This document shows, in pieces, positions 26,812 through 39,662 of a DNA stretch of 64,000 nucleotides. Origin of the DNA: Monomorium pharaonis (taxonomy: Eukaryota; Arthropoda; Insecta; Hymenoptera; Formicidae); NCBI RefSeq assembly GCF_013373865.1, contig NC_050473.1, forward strand, positions 10,551,710-10,615,709. The letters run 5' to 3'. Position numbers and translations under genes: made by a program. The notes under the pieces were generated by a model that had not been told where the DNA came from, did no database searches, and saw only the letters and a program-made list of their open reading frames with translations. How positions within the stretch are numbered: position 1 is the stretch's first letter; each line of letters opens with the position of its first letter.

Positions 26812-29800
26812 GTGCGACGTGCATACACGTGCACGGCGAAAACGTGCGAGACGTTGCACACGTAGACGCGATACAAGACGAGGCTCCAGGCGCGGTCAGA
26901 TTAATGAAACTCATGCGAGCAGCGGCTCTCAAGTCCGTAAGATACTGAGAAGAGAGCGTTCGTACAAGCTGTGCTCTTCCTCGATTTCCGATCGATTGCC
27001 GATATACGTTGCCTCGAAATAAGAGAGAAGCACCTAAATTAAAAAAAAAAAAAAAATAATAATAATCTGTGAAAATTTTGCGCATCACATGACAGAATTC
27101 TTTGTCTTTTCAAAGACGAAGAGATTTTCTCCCTCTCTCTTTGTTAAACCTAATTTTACAATATCGAAGTTTGCATTAGTCACACGTAACACATCTCGCA
27201 TGCGCTTCAATTCTTTTCTACAATATACATTATCCACTGACACTCAAATAATGATAAATGCGAAATAGACGACTATTGTACGACGTTCTATTCCGTGCGG
27301 CGGAAACAGTTTCACAGAGACGGCTGATGCAGTTATACCGTTATGCATAAATTTTGCGACGGGAGAGACTCTCGTGTTACCGCCTCGGAAAAGGCTCCGA
27401 TCGGCAGGTACTCTCGCGGGAATACGCGATGGAGACCGCCGTCGTTACAAATCTGCACATTGTGTCAGCGGTAAACACACGGCTGCGCCGAGAAGAGAGG
27501 ACGCGGCGCAGCCGTGCGGAGGCGACCATTACTGTCCCCCGTGCATCGCCGTCCTCGATGATGTGTTACGTGCAAACCCGCCGCCGCTCGTCTTTATCTC
27601 GTCTCTGAAACGGCCGGTAATTGTAATTCGAACTCGCCCGGGAGATCCCCCCCCCCCCCCCGATCCCGCCGTTACTCGCGCGAGCGTTGTAAATCACGTT
27701 GCCGCTGTACGCCGCGAGGATTTCGAGATATGTTCCGGGAATGTCATTATCCGCCTCCTTATAGAACGTTTCGCCGAAACGCTTCGTAGACGCCGTTCTC
27801 GTTATGGAGGAGTTTTCTCTGGTTTTCAGGGCCTCGCGAGAATTGCAAGTGCAACCCGCGACTGCAACCGCCGCCGACTGAAGGGCGCGCCGGATTTTCT
27901 TATTGGAAATCTTGGGAATTGATTTAAAGCGCGACAAGCACGAAGTTCAAAAGTCCACGTTTGTATCATTTTTTATCACACTCCTTAATTCTATTTTTAG
28001 ATCTCAAAAATATACATTTTATATATATTTCTTTAATTTTTTTTTACGAAATTGTTGCGATCTCAGATTCCAATTTTTTTTTTTTTTTTTGTTGCATTCG
28101 CTTTACATCAGTTTGGCATACAGAAGTGTTTCGCTTCGATTTTCGAGAGGATACCCACGTTTTCGATTCCAATAGTCTCTTCTTCTCTTGACGCGAGCCT
28201 GTGCTGGTGTACGAATATGGACGCCCCTGCAACCATAACTGTATACTTTCACGTGGCCGCCGACTTTAATCGGAAGGTACTTAACCGAACCACGGTATAG
28301 AATTATAACCAATACCTCCTATTCCCATACTCGATGCTCGCTTGGAGAGTTTCCCACGACTTTGGTCTCTATTCCCGCTTGACGTTTCTTAACGAGAGAC
28401 AGACGGAGCGAGAGACGTATACGAATTTTCGAATTTTATCTAAAATCCGGTCGACGAAGCGCCAGGAGCGTTAGGTTTCACCGAGGAATAGCGAATTTCC
28501 TCGGTCACGACGCACACGTTGCTAAAAAATTATCGGCTCTTACCTTTGAACGTGGTAATCTCTTTTACACGTATTTCTACTTAAAACCGCGATATTTCAT
28601 CGAAACATCTGGTAAATTGAAGTCTTTACGGTTCTAAGGAAACGAAATCCGGACAAAAAAACCGAAGCGAATCAAATCAAATTAAAAGTTTTTCTTCGAC
28701 GTGTTTTTCTCTTATTTTGCAAAATAATTTTAACCTTCGCCGTCTCTCAACGTTTACAAGTTAAAAGCTTCGTGAGTGAATGACGTTTTTAACAACGTTT
28801 CACTTTTATCGCGTCTCATCGTGACTTATCGGAGCGCACTTCGACGATACTTTCTAATGGTAAAGCATTAACATTGTCGTAACGTTCCCCGCGTAATTAT
28901 TACCTGCGTTAGTGGCGTAGTTATTCGCTTATACTTGAGTAATCTCGGTGCCGATTACTCATTACGAGCACTGGCGTGTTCTACCATCGTGAATGCCGTT
29001 TCCGTTTTACCGTGATCGGCCGTAATTTAGTAAATTACATTCGTAGTAGTCAATAGATTAATCCTTAAATTCCGTAAAATCCTAACTCTCTATTAACCAT
29101 CGAATATACCGCAAAAGAATTTCAGCTAATGGAAGAAATTAGTAGTTTCGAATCCCCCTTGAATGAGTTCGGATTTCAATTGTCTCTGCAACAACATTTT
29201 CAATCCTATTTTGTTGTCCATTCGAAAAAGATCTCAAAAAAAAAAAACGTTGTAATTATTGAAATTAATAATAAATTCGCCAGATTGATTTTAACTTTAT
29301 CAATTGTTACTGGCGACAATAAGGAATATTTTTTTCGGATTTCAAGTTTTGATTGTAAAAAAAAAAAACCACTGTCGATACACAGCAATGTATCGAAAGG
29401 CCGACCATTTTGCGCGAGGCGCGAAAAATTCGGGCTATTAAAAGCGAGCGATCGAGCTCGTTCTGCCTTGCCCTTCGCGCGTCACTTCCTCCTGCGATCC
29501 TAGTTGGAATCCTCACGAATTGCAGACGTGCACGCGAACCGCTGCAAAAGCGAAGGAGGACCAGGCCACGTGGAACGCCCTCGATCAGAGGGGGTCTCTC
29601 CTCGCATCAGCGGGAGAGACGAGCTCTTTCCCGGCACTTTGAACTCTCTCCCGAGGCGAGTCTTGGGCCTAACCGAGTTACGAGACGCTGTTACGTAGGG
29701 CCGACTAAGGAGAGAGAGAGGGTGTTAACCTTCTCTCCCGCTAGAGTTCACCTGCGCTAGCTTGGCTTCTCCCGCTTCTCAACGGCGCGCCATCGTTTTC

Positions 29801-31297
29801 CGTAACGTTTCAATTTGATACGCGAGGTTCCGCGGATCGCTTCCTCGTTGTCCGCGCCGAATTTTTTTTTTTTTTTTTTCTGTGCGATCACTTTGATCGG
29901 CGCGCGAATGGACGTATCTCTCCCGGGATGCTCGACGTACTCGATCGAGCAACTCCGGCTAGACATCGCCGATCTGACGCGAGACGAGAGGAAAGTACAG
30001 GATATTAATCCTTCGACGGCAACATGAGGAACTTTTTTCAGGGCCGATAGAACAAGCAACCATAAGGGCACGCGTATAATAAAAATTGCACTTGATGAAC
30101 TTATCATAAAATTTTTCATTAATCTTTTTTTTAATCGTAGCGTAAGATTCAGCGAATTTTAAATGTCGCGCTGCTCATTAGAAATCTTTTCCATATTTCG
30201 TAATTGAAACGGATTGGACTCTGTTCTCTCGTGCTTGTCGCTTTTGTTACAGGCTCTCTGAATTAACTCGTGCTTGTTCGCCGTGTTTGCGTAAGAGAGA
30301 ACGGAGAGCTCGGCCCGGCAGCACCGTTCTTTATTTCAGATGAAAGCGAGCCTCCGTGTCCGCCGTGCTTTTTTTTCCCGCAATCACCTGTCCCGGATGA
30401 TTCGAGGAGCCGAAGCGAACCCTCCACCCTTTAATCGTCTCTAATGATTGGCTCTTTATGCGCACGTCGGAATTCGAATAAGCTCGCGTGTGCACGCTAC
30501 TTTGCGGCAATTGACAGGTTCTTAGATAGAGGCTTTCGATAACATTACGGACTCATGTTTCTCTCTCTCTCTCTCTCTTTCTCTCTTTACTCGTCCGCGC
30601 ACGAAGATCGATTAACGTGCCGCGGCGACCGAACGATGAGAACGATGATATTCCGATGAATTTGACGAAGTAACGTCCGGCGTGCACGCGTGTCTCTTAC
30701 GTACATCGCAAATGCGATGATTCATTGCTCGAGGAAGCGCCCCTTCGCCTCGCGGAAGATTCTCGCCGAGACGGACGTATTAAATTTCAATAGCTTGGGT
30801 AACTCTTTAAATTTCCCCGATTACGTGCGTGTAAATGGTAGGTAATTGATATAATTGAAGATGTGGGTAAGTTAAATAATTATTTAAGAAGAGACCGAAT
30901 GTAAGATTCGTTAGAAAATTATTGGCACGCCTTCGCGGCAAAGAGGCCGGACGCCAAATCTCACGGTGAATATCTTTTGCACGACCGTCGGCTTCTACTT
31001 CTCGACGCGATTTCTTTCGAAATCCCCGGCCTCGCGCGCTATCTATCGCGGATTTTAATACCTCCTCCGTAATCACGCGAGATCTTCGTACTCTCGGGCA
31101 GCGGATCGGCAGGAATTTTCGAACTGCCGCCGGCCATCGGCGGGCAATTTACGTTATCCGCGGCTGTGAATAGTCGGAATTTTAAGCGCGATGCGCGGAA
31201 TCCCGTGTGCCGGTTTCCACGTTCCGCATTTCGCGTATCAAGGGACTCCACATCGGACTAGGTTAATCCGATTGGCTACGAAGAACCCGCGAGGCGC

Positions 31298-31298
<1 letters not shown>

Positions 31299-31324
<26 letters not shown>
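31299..31324. repeat. (GA)n microsatellite
   Basis: About thirteen GA units. Confidence 0.9.
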
Positions 31325-31329
<5 letters not shown>

Positions 31330-34300
31330 ATCCAGAAGGCATACACGGGGAGTGGGCTTCTCTTCTGTGTGTATAACACGGAGCACGCGAAACGAACGGC
31401 TGTGTATCCGCGCATAAATGTGTCTCCTAGCGAGATATCCGAGAATAGTGAACGTATATACTCGCCGTATGGACCGTACAGCATTCACGGATTCAAGCGC
31501 TAGATTCTGCCGGTCGAAACAAGCCGCCTTGTATTAATTGTAAAATTCTTTCCGAGAAATGAGATTTTAATTGCTATCGTGCCCGTCGAAGGGTCCATTC
31601 GTTTGATATACTTAACGAAATGAGTCGTCGTTTTTCAGTAGAGTCACCTGTCGGGATTTTTTATTCCCTTAATTGAAAAATGTTTTATTCCATTCCCAAT
31701 TTTAATTGTAGTATTAACTATTTTAGTATTCGCTTCTGAACTGAAACTCGTATATACTTTATCCTTCTCTCTTGAATGTGAATTTACATTTTTTTTAACT
31801 TAAAGCATTTATGTATAGCGCAAAAATTATGCAATTAGGATCTATCTCTCTTTTTACTTTGTGATTTGCAAACATTACAAATTGAAGGCATGTAAAAGCA
31901 AGCGAATAAAATAACTTCGTGCTTGGTACAAAGCTATGCGATTCACGCTACTCCAATTAAATGCCTTTATTGTAGAATATATACAGCGGTTTCATTTGCT
32001 CGAAAGATATTTAATGCTTTTAAGACTTTAACACGGGTATGTGAGTCGTCAGGAAACGCACGTGTGTATGTGCGTGCAAATTTACGTGAGAATTGTTACA
32101 TAGCACGCACGCACATGTGGAATATAAAACAAGGTTAAAAAATACATGGTAACTAGACGCTGCATATGTGTCACTAAAAGTCACACTATTCGCGTAATGC
32201 AAATTTAAATAAATCGGATGAAATTATGGATAATTAATCAATTACCTGTTTTAAAGACGTATACATTTGCATTTCTTTAAATAATCTAAGATAAATAAAC
32301 AAGAAATTATAGCGTGAATTGTCATATCACAGCGAAATTAAATATACATATATCCTAAAATATTATAAAAGATTTTCTTCAAAAATTCTCTTATATATTT
32401 TATTACTAATCGTTCGACGTATGAATAGAAAATCTTTATCTATTGCGATGATTATTTGCACCATGGAAAATATATGCGCGACGGGACGTATCTTTAATCG
32501 GAATATTTACCGCATTCGAACGTTTGGAAGGAAACTTGGCCCAGCTCGAACGGCCTTATTTCTAGCGTACGCAAACTACGTACGGTAAAGTAGGACGTAG
32601 CGCAATTGCAACTTTAATTATTCACTGACCTGTGAATTTCGTCGTTTAAGCCGCCACTTTTTCAGCGCCACGATGCACCTGCGCGATGCACAAGTTGCAA
32701 GTGCATATATCCCGTATATGGTAAACCGCGTTTACGCTATCTTAAGTGTAAGGCTCCCTCGGTGTTACCACAAGAGTTCGTATCGCGTGCATTAATCTTT
32801 ATTGTATAAACTTCGTGTACCTATAATTTCATGTTGCAATTTGCTGCGTGAAGGTGCATAAGTATAATCATGTCTTGTATTTCGCGGCAACGTGTGCATT
32901 ATGTATTTACGTGTACGTACCGTCTTTAAAACGAGACAGATAACAACGCTTCTTTTCGACTGAATGCCGCTAAAACACACCGTTCTTATGTGACAATCCA
33001 TTTAACTTTTATAATATTTCAATAGCTAAAATATTTGAATGTGTTGTTTGGATTTTTGAATTCAATGTTTTAATTTTACGTTTAACTCTGAAACGGTATG
33101 TTTTCTTATGTTGATAGGATTTATTGTATACTTTCTCGGTCTATATTAAAATTTGCACATAATTTACGTTATGAAAACGTATATTTGAAAAGTTGATTAA
33201 GATATTTTGAGTTGAGGAAATTCTAAAGACGAGAAATGACCTTTTTTTTATTAATTCTATACAATCTCATCTCAATACACTTTTTGAAACTTTATTAATT
33301 TATTGACGCTCGTCTTCGTCATAAAATTTTCGATTACGCCGCACGTTTCATACGTGGCTCACGTTTTTCACGGCCTCGTGCTTTTAACGAGGCGGTGTCG
33401 TGACAATTAAACCGTTAAGTAACGTCAAAGTTTACTCGATGAAAATGATCAGCGCGCCCCGCGTTTCGACACGCCTCGACATGCCTCGGTTTTCATTTCT
33501 CACGGACGTACATACAAACGAGAGCGGCCGTTCGCGTTCGAAAGTCGCGAGTGCATCCATCCCGCGGGGGTATAGAAATCCGCACCCACGCGCGATCTTA
33601 AACGCGGTTAACGTACTGAATGCTTGGGGCACTATATACTATGTACCGTACACACACGCGGGCGAGCCAAGTGTGCCTCTACGTACTGGTGCTACGTACA
33701 TGAGTATGGCGCGTCTCTGTGTCGGTGAGAGAAGACCTGGCAACTGGACTCCCCCCGGGGGCCCACATAAATCAGAAACTCAGGTTCAGGCCTAGCCCGA
33801 AGCACAGCCAAGCCAGAAATTTAGATGCACCGGGTGTCCCCGAAGTAATTTCCCCGCGAGGCGAGTGCGCGCGGCCCACGGAATTGGGAATTAGGACGGG
33901 GTGAGCGTTCCACCCTTCCCGGACGCGTTGCTCGTCTACCCCGGGGTTTCGTACGATAACTTCAACGCGCCCTCGTCGCCCATCGTAAATCAACCGGTGG
34001 GCTAGATACACCCGATAGAATCGTGTACGGTGACGCTGCTAATTTTTTGTTTGTTTGTTAGATATCTCGTTATTTGTGGACGCCGGCGATAAGTATCGCT
34101 CGCTGCACGCTAAACGTGTACTTGTATCACTCTATTAATTAATTTTATCTCCGAATAGTCCTTCGTTTTGGAAATGATTAAACATCCGAGAATTTTTTTG
34201 CGCTCAAGAGAACACATTATTCATTAACTTGCAGTGGTATTATTAATATAATGCTAATAAATATCTAATAAAAGGCTAATAAAATCATTAGTAATTAATA

Positions 34301-36319
34301 TAATACTAGTGAAAATTAATGTTGCCACTCAAATCAATGGAGAACTGTGCTTTTGAATATCTTTATCTTGCCCATAGTGGAGAGGATTGCTCGTCGAACG
34401 TGACCAATCAGTTCTCCTATTTCGTGTTTCCGGCTCTACTCCCGCGTAATTTCGCTCTCGTCCGTGTTTTATGCTCGGCGTTTTGTAATTTTGTTCTAAC
34501 CGCAGGTCGCGATATCGAGATGTTCGATACGGCGGCGGCGGCGGCGATCTCTATCTCGATTTCACGCGGCATTGATCGGTGAACGAGAGAATGAGCGTTG
34601 CGGATTTAACACCGTAGTAAAAGAAAAGCAGCTGCGTCTAAGCGTGTCGCAAGACACTTTCATGAGATAGTCAACGATGCTCAATGCGAGTCATCCGATA
34701 TCTCCGTGTCGCACTCGTAATTTCTAGTACACTACGCACACGATCTTAAGTTCTGCAGACCGTGACGAGCACGCATCACGCGCGGTTTACACATTCGATT
34801 TTTGTACATGTAGTACCAAAAATTGTCACCGATACTTTCATTACACGAGGAAGAAATGTGTAAAAGTCACACTGTTCGATTTTGCGACATCGGTCAATTA
34901 AAAAGAGCAAAGGTGAGATTGAATTATTAAAACGAGAGGAGGTTTGAATTACTCCGAATTATCGATCATCGTGTTATTTCCCAGTGATTTCTCGCGCGAG
35001 CGATATCTCGCGCGGATGCGGAGTCCCGCGAACGCCGTAACATATTTATCCGAGAGGATAAATACGGGGACGCGTACATTCGCGGAATACATCCCGCGCC
35101 GAAAGAAACGGGAAACGCATACGCACACTCGCCCGCACACATGGACATTCCGCTTTCGCCATAATGCACCGCTGCGCCCATCCCTCGCCGCTCATCCTCG
35201 CGCGCTAGTGATAGCGAATACCGTTACATTATCGTCGGTATTGCCAATAAATGCAATTGTCTCGACTGTCGTGACTATTACGTTGCCCTATCGCGTATCG
35301 TTAATTTGCGGTGTACTTACCGAAACAATCTTTACTCCTCGGTGCTACAGCCGTCATTGCATGCGTTGCACCGCGATGGAGCTTCAAGATCGATTAAGTT
35401 CTTGGTTGAATTTACTGGGGGATGCGTGTTGATTCTTCCTTTATCTCGGGGAAGTGAGTTTCTCTCTTTCAATAGCAAATCCTTCCCCCCCCCCCCCCGC
35501 CGGCAATAATATTGAGAATGATTCTGCATTGTTTTACGTTTGATTAAAATTCGAAATTAATATTAAGCGAATACTTAAGAAATAAGGAATATATGAATTG
35601 GTATACATTTTTAATATTGTTTTACGCATAGGTTTTATTGTTTCGTTTCCTGGCTTTCTTATTATATGTAAATATTTGATTAAACTTTAATTAAGAAGTG
35701 AACATGTTAAAAATTATGAAATGTATTCGCCTTTAATTGTGTAAATTCTAAATTTTCATTTATTCTTTTTTTTTTCAACGTACATTCGCCAGATTCTATG
35801 ATCATTTCTTTCTTCAAACATTACTAAAACCATTAAAAATTTACACTGAATTCGTGAAACCTTCCAATGCACCTAAGCAAAGGACCTCGATCGTTTAATA
35901 TACTTACTCTCCGAGGATCGAGCTAGTTTTATAATGAAAAGTGAACCCGCGTTTTATTATCGCGAGATTCTCAGAGGAGAGTCCGTCGCCCAGGATCGAG
36001 GGGGTCGCTCGATTTTTTTCATGCGCGACTTTCGATTTCGAATGGCGCGCGCGCGCGCGCGCATGCGAGCGGGGGAGACGCGCGTGGAAAAGAAAGAAAA
36101 GAAAAGTAACGAGGGACCCGGAAGGCCATCTCATCTTCCGCGAATTTGCCGGGCCACTGACTTCTCCGTTCGTTGCATAACGCTCCTCTCCTGTCCGGCG
36201 CGGACGAGGCGTCGCGCGTGGTCGGTCGCGGATGAGAGCCGCTGGAATCGTGGTGTACCGGTTGTTCCACTCGTGGAATGCGGACCGGCGCGTTGTGTGC
36301 GTGTCCACACCGGTGTGTT

Positions 36320-36338
36320 CACACACACACACACACAC
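36320..36338. repeat. (CA)n microsatellite
   Basis: Nine to ten CA units within a CpG-rich patch. Confidence 0.9.
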
Positions 36339-36660
36339 CGCGCACACACGTTCAAAGAGACGCATACACACAAGCGCATAGTGCTGTAAGCTACTCCATG
36401 CGATACCCCGACTAACCCAGCCGACTTTTGTTTAACTCATTAAGGGTCATCATCTTATTTTGGGGTTTTGTGCTGCAAAATCCTGAATAGAGTGATAAAT
36501 AATCCTCTGGACGCTATCTAATTTTATTTTCAAATCGCGGATGCACACGCCGTAATTAGAAACGCAAATCCGAGAGCCGCAGCGTGTGTCACAGCCGGGT
36601 TATTACGCTGCTGCGTGTGTACTCGCGTGCCCACACGTGCGGTGCACGGACGAGCGTTAC

Positions 36661-36694
36661 GTCTGTGTGTGTGTCTGTGTCTGTGTGTGTGTGT
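36661..36694. repeat. (GT)n microsatellite with CTGTGT interruptions
   Basis: An imperfect GT tract of about 34 bp. Confidence 0.88.
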
Positions 36695-37169
36695 TTCACG
36701 TGCGCCGCGGAAGCAAATATTGTTATTATTGTTTACGACCGAAGAGGAGGTGCATCTCTGCGCGCACGGTGCGCGCGGTGTTCGGTTCTAACTCGCATCT
36801 TAAGAAAGCATTGTTTGCATTTCATTGCTTATGCACCTTTGCGTAACCGCAATACCGCTGTGCACAGCCACAGCCGGCAGCCACTACGACGATCCTTAAT
36901 TCTGTGCGACAGAGCGTGCGACAGAAAGCGAGTGAATTTGAACGATGAATTTTCCTGTGATAACGAGAAGAATATCTTGCACATTCGCGAGAAATGTAAT
37001 TGTATAGTAAACTGTGCTTAATTAATTTGTTTAGTAAAATAAGTAATTTAATGAGCTTCTTTAATGTACACATATATATCGTGATTTATAGTGTTGTAAT
37101 ATAATTTTAAATAACAATTTCAATGTTCCGCTGTGCGGGTCAAATGCAATTTAAAAGATTTTTTACGCG

Positions 37170-37257
37170 AAGCAAGCGAGCGTGAATAAACGAACGAATA
37201 AACAATTTGGTTTAACAACTGAAGCATACTTTACGTATGTTTATTTACGCTTGCTTG
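37170..37257. repeat. Short imperfect inverted repeat
   Basis: AAGCAAGCG at 37170-37178 is matched by CGCTTGCTT at 37249-37257. Both arms continue inward with AATAAAC-like sequence, giving an interrupted stem of about 18-20 bp. It may be a remnant of a foldback element. Confidence 0.4.
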
Positions 37258-38891
37258 GATCGAGAGAGGGCACTAAATTAATTAGCGCAAATTATCTAAA
37301 AGTGTTGTACGTAACAATGAGTTTGAGATAAAAATAAATACAAAGTAGAAATAAATACGTATATTTGAATAGCAAGAAAAACATTTCCGTGAAATTCCAT
37401 ATAATTTGAATTTCTCCGCGTGCATAATTAAATCGGCACAACCGGTCTGATTACAGGCAGAGAGCGACGATTCGATTACAACGGCTATCGCGTGGATTTT
37501 CTAGCGCGCATTAATCAAGGGTAATGTCGCAATCTGTCTTGCGGTTAGAACTTTTTTCGATTGGCCGCGCCGTGCGCGCGCGCGCATGGGTACTCTCTTA
37601 ATAGACACATTAACTTTGTGCCGGTAATCGACGATGGAAATTAAATCTTATGTTCCAGTTATAAATCATCCGTAGTAACGTGTCCTCGAGCGCTAAATAA
37701 AGGACGCGATTATTCATCCGATGAAGCTCGGGCAAGAAGTATCGAGTAGCGCCGTAATCGATGGATCTCGTGCGTGGAATATTCATACTAAGCGTCTCCC
37801 AAGCTTTAATTGATTCGAATTATCACGTGTAGCGTTCTTACCGTTCGTTATCGATATCTCGTTAATAGAGCATTCTCGAATGGTACGAAGAATTTTGTCT
37901 CTGTAGTATTTTGAATTGTCCACCTTTCGTGAAAGAGAAATTAAAAGAGAAGTTGATACAAGTCTTCAAAAGTCTTTTGTTTCAAATATTTTTCTTTTTA
38001 TGATTTCTTTAATAAATTTCTTTTTGCTTTTATGCCTTGCTTATTTTTCATTTGTTATTTACCAAGTATTCTTGGTTTTTTATCACAAGTAATTCTATTA
38101 TTTACCTTTCGCTTATTTTATAATTGTTTACATATAGTTTGCCTTTGTGCCAGAATTTATTAGTGATTTAGTGCGAAGGTATGATCGAAGAACGTAGAAT
38201 GACTATGTCACTTATACGTAGCTACTTACAAACAATCGAAGGAAGTCGTATCTCATAAATATTACGGCGGCGAAGCCCGACAGTCAGTTGCGACCACTGT
38301 ATGCAAATTCGACCGCTGCATGCTTCTATTGCCACTACGTTCCAATCGCGCACCCGATATAAACAACTTTTGGTTAATCTGATCTCGGTGATCATCGAGA
38401 TGTTCAATGTATTTTTATTTGCTATAAAAATACTATTTTACTATATATATATATATATAATTGTTAGATATACAAAGAAATGTGTTTTACCAGGTGCAAG
38501 CACCGTGGAAGCGACATAAAATGACGTGTTTAATACGATTTCAACGATTTGCGCCATAAAGTCGGGGTTAAGAGGTGACTAAATAAAGGGATAAGCAACG
38601 AGTTCGATGCAGCTTGCGGACTTTTGACACGCGAGCGTTTCGGCTTAGCAAATTTACGATTTCCTCGAAATCCACAAGGCGGAAGGAATTTAATTTGCAT
38701 ATTCAGGAGGGAGTCTGCACTGCAACCTTTACTCCCTGAATATATTTATCGTGAGTTTTCTTACGCTTTTTTGTTTTAAGTTCTCAAGTAATATGCTTTT
38801 TCGAAGTAGAATGCATTATGCTCGTCTAAACCAATTCGATTAACAATTAAAAAAAATTAAACTCGAAGTTCGTTAAATGTTTAGATGGCAA

Positions 38892-38942
38892 TTTGATATT
38901 TGATAATATTATAATAAATTTAATACAAGATCAAATATCAAA
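38892..38942. repeat. 13-bp perfect inverted repeat, AT-rich
   Basis: TTTGATATTTGAT (38892-38904) and ATCAAATATCAAA (38930-38942) form a perfect 13-bp stem around a 25-nt AT-rich loop. No function is assigned. Confidence 0.6.
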
Positions 38943-39530
38943 GTGTGCATATAATTGTAATGAAAAAGAAATACAGCGTATTTATATTAGTAAATTATAT
39001 CGCTAAAGATTCTTGGCCGAAAATGTTGTTAAATAACGTGATGGACTTTTGCACCTGTTTCTAAAACAGCTGCACTATCCTCTTGAGGGGAGATATAAAA
39101 TACTAAACCTACTATCTTTATGAGACCGTTGACTCTTTCCAAGTTATTGTGTCAAGTCGACAAAAACATGTGGTCTAAGAAGTATATTAATGTGACGATA
39201 AGACGTTCTTAAACCATATAATCAGCGCACATGCGTGTCGAACTGGAAATTGCCGACATTTTTCTCATGTAACCACTGGACGACGATAACCAGATTTGAG
39301 ATGAACGATTTCGCTTATCGCACCCTCGTTTGCGCGACCCTCATAACTCATTCGACCGCCATTGGTCACAGTCCCTTTTTTCGTCGGGAGTTCTGGATAT
39401 TTCTAGATATAATCGCTATTAATAATGTATGATAATATAAATATTTATCCCGTTTTGTATTACGGAAATCTATTTGGATTGTTTAAAATCGAATTTCTTC
39501 TGACTATCCTCGGTGTATTTGTTCTTTCAG

Positions 39531-39662
39531 CACTGCGTTCCACGTGGAGCACGTGACAGCACGGTGAACTCGCGGCTAAAGAGGCGGAAGTGCTCGTTGA
39601 CTATGGCGGCGGGAACGTGCCAATTCGCCTGAGGGGACACAGTATCCGCAGAAATCCGTAAG
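39531..39662 (+). promoter_or_regulatory. Candidate NTAN1 leader exon / core promoter with a 9-codon upstream ORF
   Basis: An acceptor-like pyrimidine tract ending TTCTTTCAG precedes 39531, and an excellent donor, AAG/GTGAGT, follows 39662. Inside are two perfect CACGTG E-boxes (39541-39546 and 39550-39555), an ETS-like GCGGAAGTG (39584-39592) and ATGGCGGC at 39603, a cluster typical of housekeeping TATA-less promoters. The ATG at 39603 opens a nine-codon frame closed by TGA at 39630-39632, so it is an upstream ORF and not the coding start. The next plus-strand coding exon is NTAN1 at 54698. Whether this is an internal leader exon or the transcription start region is undecided; linkage to NTAN1 is inferred. 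Confidence 0.5.

Larger units (their letters stand above)
22923..39530. other. 16.6-kb gene-poor stretch
   Basis: No coding exon is supported on either strand. Open frames of up to about 180 codons occur in GC-rich patches (27.3-27.9, 29.4-29.8, 33.4-34.0, 34.9-35.4 and 36.0-36.4 kb), but they overlap one another in several frames and show no domain. Listed separately are microsatellites and short inverted repeats. Homopolymer runs include C15 at 27647-27661 and C14 at 35485-35498. It could be a large intron of the downstream gene or plain intergenic DNA. Confidence 0.5.

Noticed and set aside
27374..27922. 182-codon plus-strand open frame crossing a C15 run
   Set aside because: Pro/Arg-rich composition with a poly-proline from the homopolymer; unlike any family I know.
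32325..32333. TATCACAGC, the seed of the miR-2/13 family
   Set aside because: The match stops after nine bases and the flanks do not form a precursor hairpin.
34944..35432. 162-codon plus-strand open frame
   Set aside because: Low-complexity Arg/Thr-rich product in a GC-rich patch, with competing frames on the other strand.
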